A DNA stretch of 64,000 nucleotides from Nocardioides agariphilus (GTDB taxonomy: Bacteria > Actinomycetota > Actinomycetes > Propionibacteriales > Nocardioidaceae): NCBI RefSeq assembly GCF_015352445.1, contig NZ_JADKPO010000008.1, positions 62,001 through 126,000 on the forward strand, read 5' to 3'. Below are positions 26,093 to 33,778 of this stretch, in pieces. Position numbers and translations under genes: made by a program. Within the stretch, counting starts at the first letter, position 1; every line of letters starts with the position of its first letter. The notes beneath the pieces were generated by a model. That model saw only the letters and a list, made by a program, of their open reading frames with translations. It made no database searches and was not told where the DNA came from.

Positions 26093-26442
26093 CGGTTCTC
26101 TCCTCTTCTCTTGACCTCGTCGACCACGGCGTCGGCGAAGCCGGTCAGGGCGGTGTCCCACATGCCGACCAGCCACTGCTGGGCCACGACCAGGCCCTCG
26201 GGCGCCAACGCGTAGAGGTTGCGGGTGCCGCGCGACTCGTGGTGCACCAGGCCCGCCCCCTCCAGCACCCGCAGGTGCTTGCTGACGGCCGGCCGCCCGA
26301 CCGTCAGCTGCTCGGCCAGCTTGCCGACCGGGGTGGGACCGGTGCGGAGGCGGGCGATGATCTGGCGGCGTACGGGCTCGCCCAGGGCGTCGAAGACGTC
26401 GTCGGGTGTCGCGGTACGCCGGGCTGCTGAATGGTTGCTCAT
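26089..26442 (-). CDS. ArsR-family transcription regulator
   Basis: 117 aa winged helix: DVFDALGEPVRRQIIARL, VGKLAEQLTVGRPAVSKHLR as the recognition helix and VHHESRGTRNLYALAPEG as the wing. There is no CxC metal site, so it senses something other than metal, as is usual for SRPBCC-linked members. It leads the ArsR-SRPBCC-YCII operon and probably represses itself through the palindrome just upstream. Confidence 0.85.
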   Translation of the reverse strand: MSNHSAARRTATPDDVFDALGEPVRRQIIARLRTGPTPVGKLAEQLTVGRPAVSKHLRVLEGAGLVHHESRGTRNLYALAPEGLVVAQQWLVGMWDTALTGFADAVVDEVKRRGENR

Positions 26443-26449
26443 GGGTAAC

Positions 26450-26467
26450 GGTTACTCTAGAGCAACC
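26450..26467. promoter_or_regulatory. Candidate ArsR operator
   Basis: GGTTACTCTAGAGCAACC is an 18-bp palindrome with one mismatched pair, 8 bp from the arsR start codon. A further GGTTGCTC half-site lies inside the first codons at about 26433. Confidence 0.5.
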
Positions 26468-26627
26468 ATTGGGCGATCGGCAAGGGCCTGCTGAACAGCC
26501 TGCCGCCCACCGCTTTCTTTACTGTTTCAGGTGACTTTCTCGTAACCTCAGGGTCACTGCCCCGACATCCGCAGCGGGCAGGCTGGCAGCACCAACCAGC
26601 AGACGACACGATCACGGGGGTGGCGAG

Positions 26628-26801
26628 ATGAAGGAGAAGGAGTCCTTCGACCTGAGGCTGCAGGAGGTCAAGGACGCGCGGCTGCGCCAGGAGGCACGCC
26701 ACGCCAGCGCCCTGCTCGAGCTGCTCGGCAAGCGTCCCGAGCTGCGTGAGGTCATCCCGCTGGCCGACCTCGTGGGCGAGCGCACCCTGTGGTGTGCCTG
26801 A
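26628..26801 (+). CDS. Small hypothetical protein, 57 aa
   Basis: ATG 26628 follows GGGGGTGGCGAG and reads MKEKESFDLRLQEVKDARLR... to a TGA at 26799. It is a charged, mostly helical peptide ending GERTLWCA. A TAACCT hexamer at 26543-26548 could be its -10. It lies in an otherwise empty gap and keeps GC-rich third positions. Family unknown; reality moderately likely. Confidence 0.5.
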   Translation: MKEKESFDLRLQEVKDARLRQEARHASALLELLGKRPELREVIPLADLVGERTLWCA

Positions 26802-26821
26802 GCCCGTCGTCCTGCCCGTCG

Positions 26822-26827
26822 TAGCCT
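26822..26827 (+). promoter_or_regulatory. -10 box of CAP-domain gene
   Basis: TAGCCT, 6 nt before ATG 26834; leaderless layout. Confidence 0.4.
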
Positions 26828-26833
26828 GACCCG

Positions 26834-27295
26834 ATGACGCGATCCCTTCTCGGGGCCCTGTGCGCTGCCCTGCTCGGCGCCCTGCTCTCGACGGTGGCCA
26901 CGCCCGCTCCTGCCCAGGCCGGACCCGCCTACGAGTACGCCCGGCAGGCCGTCAAGGCGACCAATGCCGCACGCGAGGCCAACGGCCGCAAGCCGCTGAG
27001 GGTCAGCGACTGCCTGCGCGACTTCGCGCGCAAGCAGGCCGTGGCGATGGCGCGGGAGAGCCGGATGTACCACCAGGACCTCGGGCCGGTCATGGAGAAG
27101 TGCCACCTGGTCCTCGTCGGCGAGAACGTCGCCTACGGCTACCCGACCGGCCGCTCGGTGGTCAACCAGGGCTGGCTGAAGTCCGAGGGTCACCGCGCCA
27201 ACATCTTGAACCGCGGCTTCCGGCTGGTCGCCGTCGCCGCCCGGCGTGACAGCCACGGCACGTGGTACGCCGCCCAGGTCTTCGGCCGCCGCTAG
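26834..27295 (+). CDS. Secreted CAP-domain (SCP/PR-1-like) protein
   Basis: 153 aa. Signal peptide about 1-28 ending PAQAG. The CAP fold has AVKATNAAREANGRKPLRVS, LRDFARKQAVAMA, GENVAYGY and the signature WLKSEGHRANILNRGFRLVAVA, with HRANIL matching the SPAHRENIL block. Extracellular; some members bind lipids or cleave peptides. The two Cys (SDCL, EKCH) may form a disulfide. Confidence 0.87.
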   Translation: MTRSLLGALCAALLGALLSTVATPAPAQAGPAYEYARQAVKATNAAREANGRKPLRVSDCLRDFARKQAVAMARESRMYHQDLGPVMEKCHLVLVGENVAYGYPTGRSVVNQGWLKSEGHRANILNRGFRLVAVAARRDSHGTWYAAQVFGRR

Positions 27296-27352
27296 CACCC
27301 TGCTCGGTCGAGCCCGGCGAGACCGCTCGCTGCGAGCGCACGGCTCCTCGCC

Positions 27353-27358
27353 TAGGGT
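27353..27358 (+). promoter_or_regulatory. -10 box of panE-like gene
   Basis: TAGGGT, 7 nt before ATG 27366; no ribosome binding site. Confidence 0.4.
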
Positions 27359-27365
27359 CCACGCC

Positions 27366-28328
27366 ATGAGGTACGTCGTCTACGGCGCCGGCGCTGTGGG
27401 CGGCGTGATCGCCGCCCGGCTGGCTCTCGGCGGCCACGACGTGCAGGTCGTGGCCCGTGGCGCCCACCTCGAGGCGATCCAGCGCCGCGGCCTGCGGCTG
27501 GTCACCGCGCACGACGAGGCCGTCGTCGAGCTCCGTGCCGCCGACACCGTGGCCGACCTCGACGTCGGCTCCGACACCGCCGTGCTGGTCTCGGTCAAGA
27601 GCCACCAGACCGCGGCGATCATGCACGACGTACTCCGAGGCACGCCCCCGGACGTGACGCTGGTCAGCGCCCAGAACGGCGTGGCCAACGAGGCCACCAT
27701 GCTGCGTGGCCGCCACCACGTGCTCGGGATGGTCGTGATGCTGCCCTCGAGCCACCTCGAGCCCGGCGTGGTGATCCAGGGCAGCAGCGCCAAGCCTGGA
27801 CTGCTCGACCTGGGGTGCTTCCCGTCGGGTACCGACGATCGCGCCGAAGCGGTCGCGGACGGGCTGCGGGCAGGCGGGTTCGAGTCGGTCGTGCGGCCCG
27901 ACATCATGGCGTGGAAGTACCGCAAGCTGATGCTGAACCTGGGCAACGCAGCGCAGGCCGCCTGCGCTCCGGGAGCCGACAAGGACGAGCTCGACGAGCT
28001 GGTGCGGAGCGAAGGCGAGGCCGTGCTGGCCGCAGCCGACATCGCGATGGTCTCGGAGGCCACCGACGCACGACGCCGCGCCGACCACCTCGACACCTCG
28101 CTGATGCGGGCGCGCGGTGGCGGCTCGACCTGGCAGAGTCTGCGACGCGGCACGGGGGACGTCGAGGTCGACTACCTCAACGGCGAGATCTCTCTGCTCG
28201 GTCGGCTGCACGGCGTCCCCACGCCGGCCAACGACCTCCTCCGCGACACCGTGTGGCGGCTCGCGGCCGAGCGCGCCGAGCCTGGCAGCGTCGCCGCGGC
28301 CGACCTACTGAAGGAGCTGCAGACATGA
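27366..28328 (+). CDS. 2-dehydropantoate 2-reductase-family (ApbA/PanE-like) oxidoreductase
   Basis: 320 aa. The Rossmann motif is VVYGAGAVGGVIAARLA at the very N-terminus, followed by VLVSVKSHQT, SAQNGVANE and the C-terminal KYRKLMLNLGNAAQA with the catalytic Lys, plus DVEVDYLNGEI. PanE reduces ketopantoate with NADPH in pantothenate synthesis. No other pan gene is nearby, so a related ketoacid reductase is equally possible. Its stop overlaps the next start (ATGA). Confidence 0.8.
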   Translation: MRYVVYGAGAVGGVIAARLALGGHDVQVVARGAHLEAIQRRGLRLVTAHDEAVVELRAADTVADLDVGSDTAVLVSVKSHQTAAIMHDVLRGTPPDVTLVSAQNGVANEATMLRGRHHVLGMVVMLPSSHLEPGVVIQGSSAKPGLLDLGCFPSGTDDRAEAVADGLRAGGFESVVRPDIMAWKYRKLMLNLGNAAQAACAPGADKDELDELVRSEGEAVLAAADIAMVSEATDARRRADHLDTSLMRARGGGSTWQSLRRGTGDVEVDYLNGEISLLGRLHGVPTPANDLLRDTVWRLAAERAEPGSVAAADLLKELQT

Positions 28329-29230
28329 GCGACATCTCGCCCGTCATCTCGCCCGTCGATCCCGACCGGCTCGACGCCGTACTCGACCTGATCGCCGGTG
28401 AGCAGGCGGAGCTGAGTCGCGGCACGACCATGCTCGGTGACGAGCGAGACGGGATCTCCGCGGAGCTGGCCGACCTCCACCCTGACTGGCGCGCGACGGT
28501 ACGGGCCGCCTGGGAGGGCGGCCGGCCGGTCGGTGCCTGCCTCGTGGAGTGGGACGAGGAGAGTGCACGAGCCTGGGTCTTCGGGCCCTGGGTCGCCGGT
28601 GGCGACGACGCGTGGGCGCGCTGGGCCCGGCCGCTGCTGGAGGCCGCCTCGGCCCAGCTGCCCGCGGACATCGACCGCGTGGAGCTGGGCGGCGACGTCT
28701 CCAACGTACGGATGGCCTCGCTGGCCGGTGAGCTCGGCTGGACCACGAGCGAGGTGAGCCACGTGTTCGCCGCCGACTCCGCTGCGGCTGGCGCCTGGCC
28801 CGAGGCCGCGGTCGCGATCCGCGAGGCGACGGCGGCCGATCGTGAGGCGATCCGTCCGCTGCACGACCGGGAGTTCCCCGCGACGTACGCCTCCGTCGAC
28901 CGCCTGCTGCCCGACCAGCCCGACGGGAAGTTCCGCGTGCTGGTGGCCGAGGACGGCGCGAGGTTCCTCGGGTACGCCGCCGGAAGGGTCCAGCCCGACG
29001 GCGAGGGGTACCTCGACTACCTGGCCGTCTCCGACGCCGCCCGTGGCCACGGCGCCGGCCGCGACCTCCTGGTCACCATCGGCCGCTGGCTGGTCGATAC
29101 CTCCCCGAAGCACGACGTCAACCTCACCGTTCAAGACCACCGCACCCCCGCCCGCCGCCTCTACGAGTCCCTCGGCTTCACCCGCCAGCTCTCGATGGTG
29201 GGGTACTCCAGACCGCCGAAGACGGGGTAG
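28325..29230 (+). CDS. Tandem GNAT acetyltransferase
   Basis: 301 aa with two GNAT modules. The N-terminal half (about 1-150) is degenerate and lacks a clear acetyl-CoA loop. The C-terminal half has IREATAADREAIRPLHDREF, VAEDGARFLGYAAGRV, DYLAVSDAARGHGAGRDLL (loop RGHGAG) and ARRLYESLGFTRQ. Substrate unknown. Coupled to the reductase gene by ATGA. Its TAG stop is the start of a 61-bp palindrome. Confidence 0.8.
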   Translation: MSDISPVISPVDPDRLDAVLDLIAGEQAELSRGTTMLGDERDGISAELADLHPDWRATVRAAWEGGRPVGACLVEWDEESARAWVFGPWVAGGDDAWARWARPLLEAASAQLPADIDRVELGGDVSNVRMASLAGELGWTTSEVSHVFAADSAAAGAWPEAAVAIREATAADREAIRPLHDREFPATYASVDRLLPDQPDGKFRVLVAEDGARFLGYAAGRVQPDGEGYLDYLAVSDAARGHGAGRDLLVTIGRWLVDTSPKHDVNLTVQDHRTPARRLYESLGFTRQLSMVGYSRPPKTG

Positions 29231-29287
29231 TCCCGTGCAGTTGACGGGTGAATCGAGTGTTCTGACCCGTCAACTGCACGGGAGTAC
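29227..29287. repeat. 61-bp palindromic element, family 1 copy 1
   Basis: Arms GTAGTCCCGTGCAGTTGACG and its complement (20 bp, one mismatch; 17 bp perfect at 29232-29248/29266-29282) flank a 21-nt centre. The TAG at 29228-29230 is the GNAT stop codon. It lies between convergent genes and could act as a terminator. The same-size relative is at 59926-59986. Confidence 0.75.
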
Positions 29288-29307
29288 GGCCAGGGCGGAG
29301 AACGAGT

Positions 29308-30762
29308 TCAGGCGGCGTAAGTCTCGGCGTCCTCGGCCGGTACGGCGTGGGGGTCGGCGCCGCCCATCGGCTGGGGGCGGAGGAAGACGCCACCGACGAC
29401 GGCGGCCAGGGCGGCCATCACGGCACCCGCGGCGAAGGCCAGCTGGTAGCCGCCGGTCAGCGCCTCGGGCACCGAGGAACCGGACTCGACCAGTGACCCG
29501 GTGCGCGAGGAGGACAGCGCGACCAGCACGGCCAGTCCGAGCGCGCCGCCCATCATGAACGACGTGTTGACCACGCCCGAGGCCAGGCCGGCCTCGTGGG
29601 GCTCGACGTCGCCCATGGCCGCCAGCAGCACCGGGTTGAAGGCGATGCCGGCGCCGATGCCGAGCAGAACCATGCCGGGCAGGACGTTGACGACGTAGGT
29701 GCCGTCGACCGGCGCGAAGGCGAAGGTGGCCAGCGCGGCCGCGGCCAGGCCGAGACCGACGACCAGTGGCGGGCGGATGCCGTACGTCATGACCAGCTTG
29801 TCGGAGACGCGCAGCGACATCACAGCCATCACCACGCACGACGGCAGGTAGGCCAGGCCGACCTCGAGGGCGTCGTAGCCGAGGACGCCTTGCATGTAGA
29901 GGGCGGTCAGGAAGAAGCAGGCGAACATCGCGGCTGCCCACAGCGCCCCCACGCCCTGCGAGATGCTCATGTTGCGGAGCTTGAACAGGCGCAGCGGGAC
30001 CAGCGGGTTCGCGCAACGGGCCTCGCGGATCACGAAGGCGGCCAGCAGCACGACCGCGGCGGCCAGGATCGCGAGGGTCTTGGTAGAGGTCCAGCCGGCG
30101 TCGTTGCCGCCGACCACGCCGTACACCGCCAGCATCAGCGCGATGGTCACCAACGTGGCGCCGGGTACGTCGAGCTGGCCGCCGGTCGTCTCGGGGCGCT
30201 GGTCTGCCACGACGCGCGTGACCAGGACCCACACCGCGATGCCGATGGGCACGTTGACCAGGAAGATCCAGTGCCAGGTCAGCAACCCGGTCAACACCCC
30301 GCCCAGCAGCACGCCCACAGCGCCGCCGCCGGACATCACGAAGCCGAACACGCCCATCGCCTTGGCGCGCTCACCGGGGTCGGAGAACAGCCCCATGATC
30401 AGCGCCAGCGCCACCGCCGAGACGGCCGCGCCGCCGAGCCCCTGCACCGCTCGCCCGACCACGAGGAACGTCGCGGTCGGGGCGAAGGCGCACGCGACCG
30501 AAGCCACGGTGAAGGACGCCACGCCACCGAGGAGGACGCGACGGTTGCCGTAGAGGTCGCCCAACCGCCCGCTCAGCAGCAAGAACCCGCCGAAGGTCAG
30601 CATGTAGGCGTTCACCACCCACGCCAGCGCCTCGGCGGAGAAGCCCAGATCGCTTTGGATGGAGGGCAGGGCGACGTTCACGATGTTGGTGTCGAGCACG
30701 ATCATCAGGTCGCCCAGGCACAACGCGTAGAGCGCCAGCCAGCGGGTCTGCTTGTCGTTCAT
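29308..30762 (-). CDS. DHA2-family MFS drug exporter, 14 TM
   Basis: 484 aa, EmrB/QacA type. TM1 carries DLMIVLDTNIVNVALPSIQ, the motif D1 of the 14-helix group; LSGRLGDLYGNRRVLL is motif A and AVGVLLGGVLTGLLTWHWIF is motif C of proton antiporters. The acidic C-tail ends in DAETYAA. Probably multidrug efflux. The ATG is preceded by CAGGAG. No regulator gene is adjacent. Confidence 0.9.
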   Translation of the reverse strand: MNDKQTRWLALYALCLGDLMIVLDTNIVNVALPSIQSDLGFSAEALAWVVNAYMLTFGGFLLLSGRLGDLYGNRRVLLGGVASFTVASVACAFAPTATFLVVGRAVQGLGGAAVSAVALALIMGLFSDPGERAKAMGVFGFVMSGGGAVGVLLGGVLTGLLTWHWIFLVNVPIGIAVWVLVTRVVADQRPETTGGQLDVPGATLVTIALMLAVYGVVGGNDAGWTSTKTLAILAAAVVLLAAFVIREARCANPLVPLRLFKLRNMSISQGVGALWAAAMFACFFLTALYMQGVLGYDALEVGLAYLPSCVVMAVMSLRVSDKLVMTYGIRPPLVVGLGLAAAALATFAFAPVDGTYVVNVLPGMVLLGIGAGIAFNPVLLAAMGDVEPHEAGLASGVVNTSFMMGGALGLAVLVALSSSRTGSLVESGSSVPEALTGGYQLAFAAGAVMAALAAVVGGVFLRPQPMGGADPHAVPAEDAETYAA

Positions 30763-30909
30763 CTTCGGACTCCTGGGTCGGACTGGAAGGTGTGCTTGCC
30801 TTCACCACGAACGGGACGAGGGGATTGCGACACCGGGGTCGGAGATTTCCTCGTACGTCGCGTCAGACCGGCCCGAGACCGCTTACTCATCGGCGGATTC
30901 AGGTCTCGG

Positions 30910-31003
30910 CTACTGGGCGGCCGAGATGTTGACCGTCCAGTCGATGCCGAACTTGTGCCTCGAGCTGGGCGTGCATGACGCCGTCGGCCGCTGCCCCGGT
31001 GAG
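30910..31003 (-). pseudogene. Remnant of a PhnB-like VOC protein
   Basis: Two adjoining minus-strand frames together give LTGAAADGVMHAQLE then, after a one-base shift, HKFGIDWTVNISAAQ and a TAG at 30912-30910. The second part matches the C-terminal strand and FGxxWxxN motif of PhnB-like proteins. The usual stretch between the two is missing, so this is a frameshifted, internally deleted 3' fragment. The rest of the 30763-31021 gap shows nothing. Confidence 0.5.
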
Positions 31004-31021
31004 ACGTAGCAAGATGACCGG

Positions 31022-31417
31022 ATGGACACCACTGCGGCGAGCGCCTCGACGCCCGTCCTCCGCATCGGCGGCGACGAGCTGACGCCCTCCGACCCGACCC
31101 CCGGCATGGCCCGCAGCCTGGCCATGCACGACGCCGGCATGTGGACCGGCGTCGTCGACACCGAACCCGGCGCCGTCTCCGGCTGGCATCACCACGGCGA
31201 CCACGAGACGACCCTGTACGTCGTCAGCGGTCGCATGCGCATCGAGTCCGGCCCCGGCGGGGAGCTGGTCGTCGAGGGTGGACCCGGCGACTTCCTGCGC
31301 GTCCCCGCCGGCGCCGTACATCGCGAGTCCAACCCCGGCGGCGCCGCGTCCCGAGCCGTGGTCGTGCGGTGCGGTACGGGCGATCCCACGGTCAACGTCG
31401 ACGGCCCGGCGAGCTGA
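31022..31417 (+). CDS. Cupin-domain protein
   Basis: 131 aa single cupin barrel. Motif 1 is SGWHHHGDHETTLYVVSGRM with three His and a Glu as metal ligands; motif 2 is GPGDFLRVPAGAVHRESNPG. Metal-binding, reaction unknown; small cupins range from isomerases to dioxygenases. ATG 31022, 6 nt after CAAGAT. It ends before a pair of hairpins shared with the convergent MFS gene. Confidence 0.82.
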   Translation: MDTTAASASTPVLRIGGDELTPSDPTPGMARSLAMHDAGMWTGVVDTEPGAVSGWHHHGDHETTLYVVSGRMRIESGPGGELVVEGGPGDFLRVPAGAVHRESNPGGAASRAVVVRCGTGDPTVNVDGPAS

Positions 31418-31429
31418 GGCGGGCGGCAG

Positions 31430-31461
31430 GGAGGGATACCCGGACATCCGGGTATCCCTCC
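31430..31461. terminator. Terminator hairpin 1 between cupin and MFS
   Basis: Perfect 15-bp arms GGAGGGATACCCGGA / TCCGGGTATCCCTCC with a 2-nt loop, 12 nt after the cupin stop. Confidence 0.7.
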
Positions 31462-31463
31462 AG

Positions 31464-31518
31464 TTGTGACCCCAGCGGCAGGGATGCCTGCCAGAGAATC
31501 CGGCCGCTGGGGTCACAA
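31464..31518. terminator. Terminator hairpin 2 between cupin and MFS
   Basis: Perfect 16-bp arms TTGTGACCCCAGCGGC (31464-31479) and its complement (31503-31518) with a 23-nt loop. The right arm includes the TGA stop of the convergent MFS gene. Confidence 0.6.
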
Positions 31519-32883
31519 GTCCGCGGTCTGCTCGATCGGGGCCGCCTCGACGCGGGCGGCACTCCCGATGAACACCAGCACCATCGAGCCGGCCGCGACG
31601 TACCCGCCGCCCTGCAGCGCGAGGACCTGGATGATCCCGAGTGATTCGCCGAGGAAGCCTGCGGTCACGGCTCCCACCGTCAGCGACAGCGCTGTGACCC
31701 CGAAGATCAGCGCGAAGATGCGGCCGCGCTGCTCGTCGGTGCTGTGGTCTTGGAGCAGCGTGGTGCGGGCGGCGATGCACACCGCGCCCGGGAAGCCGAC
31801 CAGCGCCATGCCCAACACGGCCGGCCACGCGGCGACGTACACCACCGGGTAGACGAAGATCGCCAGGTCGATCAGGCCGAAGACCACCGCACCCCAGCCG
31901 AACAGCGCCCGTGCCGACCAGCGTCGGCCGGCCGCGGCCGCCACGAACCCGCCGAGGATGCCGCCCACCGCCTGGGCGGAGTTGATGGTGCCGAGCGTGG
32001 CCGCGTTGCCCTCGAGGATGTCCTTGACGTACGGCGTGAACAAGGTGCCCATGATCCCCTCGCCGACCGCGGTGATCAGGCTGAAGGCCAGCAGCACCTT
32101 GAGTACTCGCGAACGGCGCACGGTGGCTGCGCCTTCGGCCCACTCGAGGACGACCCGGCGTACGGCCCCCACCGGGCCGGCCTCCTCCGACCCGGCCTCC
32201 TCCGACCCGGCCTCCTCCGACCCGGCCCGGTCGACCGGCTCGCGGGCCAGCTCGCGGGCCGGCCTGGTCGGGGTACGGATCAGCTGGACCAGCAAGGCGG
32301 CCAGCAGGAAGGTCGCGACGTCGGCGACCACGACCGCACCCAGTCCGCCGGCGGCAGCTACGACGCCGCCCGTCGCGCCGCCGACCAGGCGAGCTACCTG
32401 GCCGACCTGTCCGTTGAGGGCGTTGGCGGTCAACCGGCCCTCGCCGGTGACGATGAGCGGCAGCATGGCCGAGTCGGCAGTGGCCACGAACACGTCGAGC
32501 ACGGCGTTGGCCGCGAGTACGGCGTACACGATCCAGACGTCGTCCGCGCCGTGGACGAGCAGCAGCGGCGTGATACCGGCGGCCATCAGCAGGTTCCCGA
32601 CCACCATGGTCCGCGCCCGCGACCAGCGGTCGACGAAGACGCCCGCGACCAGCCCGGTGAGCACCTGGGGCACGAACGCCGCCACCAGCGCCCCCGCGGA
32701 AGCGACCGTCGAGCCGGTGACGTCGTAGACCGTGTAGACCAGCCCGACCGAGAGCATCCAGTCGCCGGTCATGGTGACCAGTCCTGCCGCCAGCAGCAGC
32801 CGCAGGTCCCTGTTGGAGCTCAGCAGCCCCCGCACGGTCGGCTCTCCAACTCCCACGTCTCGTGAAGTCACGGGCGACACCAT
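31513..32883 (-). CDS. MFS transporter (EntS/MefA-like)
   Basis: 456 aa, 12 helices: LRLLLAAGLVTMTGDWMLSVGL, AGVFVDRWSRARTMV as motif A, and second-half QAVGGILGGFVAAAAGRRW. A hydrophilic linker after TM6 has three GSEEA repeats. This MFS_3 type exports macrolides, siderophores or similar; substrate unknown. ATG 32883 is used (MVSPVTSRD); an upstream in-frame start at 32928 would add 15 residues. Confidence 0.8.
   Translation of the reverse strand: MVSPVTSRDVGVGEPTVRGLLSSNRDLRLLLAAGLVTMTGDWMLSVGLVYTVYDVTGSTVASAGALVAAFVPQVLTGLVAGVFVDRWSRARTMVVGNLLMAAGITPLLLVHGADDVWIVYAVLAANAVLDVFVATADSAMLPLIVTGEGRLTANALNGQVGQVARLVGGATGGVVAAAGGLGAVVVADVATFLLAALLVQLIRTPTRPARELAREPVDRAGSEEAGSEEAGSEEAGPVGAVRRVVLEWAEGAATVRRSRVLKVLLAFSLITAVGEGIMGTLFTPYVKDILEGNAATLGTINSAQAVGGILGGFVAAAAGRRWSARALFGWGAVVFGLIDLAIFVYPVVYVAAWPAVLGMALVGFPGAVCIAARTTLLQDHSTDEQRGRIFALIFGVTALSLTVGAVTAGFLGESLGIIQVLALQGGGYVAAGSMVLVFIGSAARVEAAPIEQTADL
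32181..32225 (-). repeat. Three 15-bp tandem repeats in MFS linker
   Basis: CCTCCTCCGACCCGG repeats exactly three times and encodes GSEEA x3 in the central cytosolic loop. Confidence 0.9.
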
Positions 32884-32938
32884 AATGACATCACCACGAC
32901 ATCGCAATGCCGTCGTGTACGACGTCAACGTGACGCGT

Positions 32939-33004
32939 GGATAGTCCCCGACGATCGGAACCCTCGAACCTGGGTTTCGGGGTTCCGATCGCCGGGGACT
33001 ATCC
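32939..33004. repeat. 66-bp palindromic element, family 2 copy 1
   Basis: 25-bp arms (32939-32963 and 32980-33004) with one mismatch; ends GGATAGTCC / GGACTATCC and inner AACCC / GGGTT. It lies between divergent MFS and response-regulator genes, so it is not a normal terminator. Same length and ends as 53087-53152. Confidence 0.75.
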
Positions 33005-33063
33005 CAGGCCGCGCGTCACACAGGCGCCGGACCCGGGGGTAGGTTGCCCCACCCCCGCTGGGC

Positions 33064-33069
33064 TAGGTT
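33064..33069 (+). promoter_or_regulatory. -10 box of response regulator gene
   Basis: TAGGTT, 6 nt before ATG 33076; leaderless layout. Confidence 0.45.
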
Positions 33070-33075
33070 GGCCCC

Positions 33076-33741
33076 ATGTCTGGGAGGGAGGGCGGGCCAA
33101 TCCGGGTGGCCCTGATGAACGACTACGAGATCGTCGTGGTCGGACTGCAGACGATGCTTGCTCCCTACGCCGACCGCGTGCGCGTGGTCGAGCTCGACAG
33201 CCTGCTTCCGGTGCACAGCAACGTCGACGTGCTGCTGTTCGACGCCTTCGGCCGGGAGCGGGTGACCGGCCCGGTCGAGCAGACGATCAACGAGACCGAC
33301 GCCAAGGTCGTCATCTACACCTGGCACCTCGAGCCCGAGCTGGTCAAGCACGCGCTGGCCAAGGGGGCGGTCGGCTGCGTGTCCAAGACGCTCGACCCCC
33401 TCGACCTGGTGGGCGCGATCGAGAAGGTGAGCGCCGGCTCCATCGTGGTCAGCGACACCGACCCGGCCGAGGCGATGGCCGCCGAGATCGAGCACGGCGG
33501 CTGGCCAGGACGCGAGCACGGGCTGAGCGCCCGCGAGTCCGAGGTGCTGGCCCTCATCGCGCAGGGCCTGTCCAACCAGGAGATCGCCGACCGCGCGTTC
33601 TTGTCCATCAACTCCGTGAAGACCTACATCCGGTCGGCCTACCGCAAGATCGGCGTCGAGCGCCGCACCCAGGCAGTCCTGTGGGCAACCCGCAACGGCT
33701 TCGTGCCGTCGAGGTCCCGGGTGATCCTCGGCGACCCGTGA
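33076..33741 (+). CDS. NarL/LuxR-type response regulator, orphan
   Basis: 221 aa. The receiver domain (about 10-125) keeps the phosphoacceptor-like Asp in VLLFDAFG, a Thr in VVIYTWH and the Lys in GCVSKTLD, but its first acidic pair is ND instead of DD. The LuxR helix-turn-helix is GLSARESEVLALIAQGLS and NSVKTYIRSAYRKIGVERRT. No histidine kinase is nearby, so its input is unknown. Confidence 0.85.
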   Translation: MSGREGGPIRVALMNDYEIVVVGLQTMLAPYADRVRVVELDSLLPVHSNVDVLLFDAFGRERVTGPVEQTINETDAKVVIYTWHLEPELVKHALAKGAVGCVSKTLDPLDLVGAIEKVSAGSIVVSDTDPAEAMAAEIEHGGWPGREHGLSARESEVLALIAQGLSNQEIADRAFLSINSVKTYIRSAYRKIGVERRTQAVLWATRNGFVPSRSRVILGDP

Positions 33742-33778
33742 CGCTGGTGAGCCAGATGGCGCCAGCGACTGGCGTCAC
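33739..33778. terminator. Candidate bidirectional terminator
   Basis: GTGACGC (33739-33745) pairs with GCGTCAC (33772-33778), with inner GGCGCCAG/CTGGCG pairing, between convergent genes. The left arm covers the response-regulator stop. Confidence 0.45.

Noticed and set aside
32884-33075. Small RNA gene formed by the 66-bp palindrome
   Set aside because: No promoter points into it and a second copy lies at an unrelated locus; better described as a repeat element.
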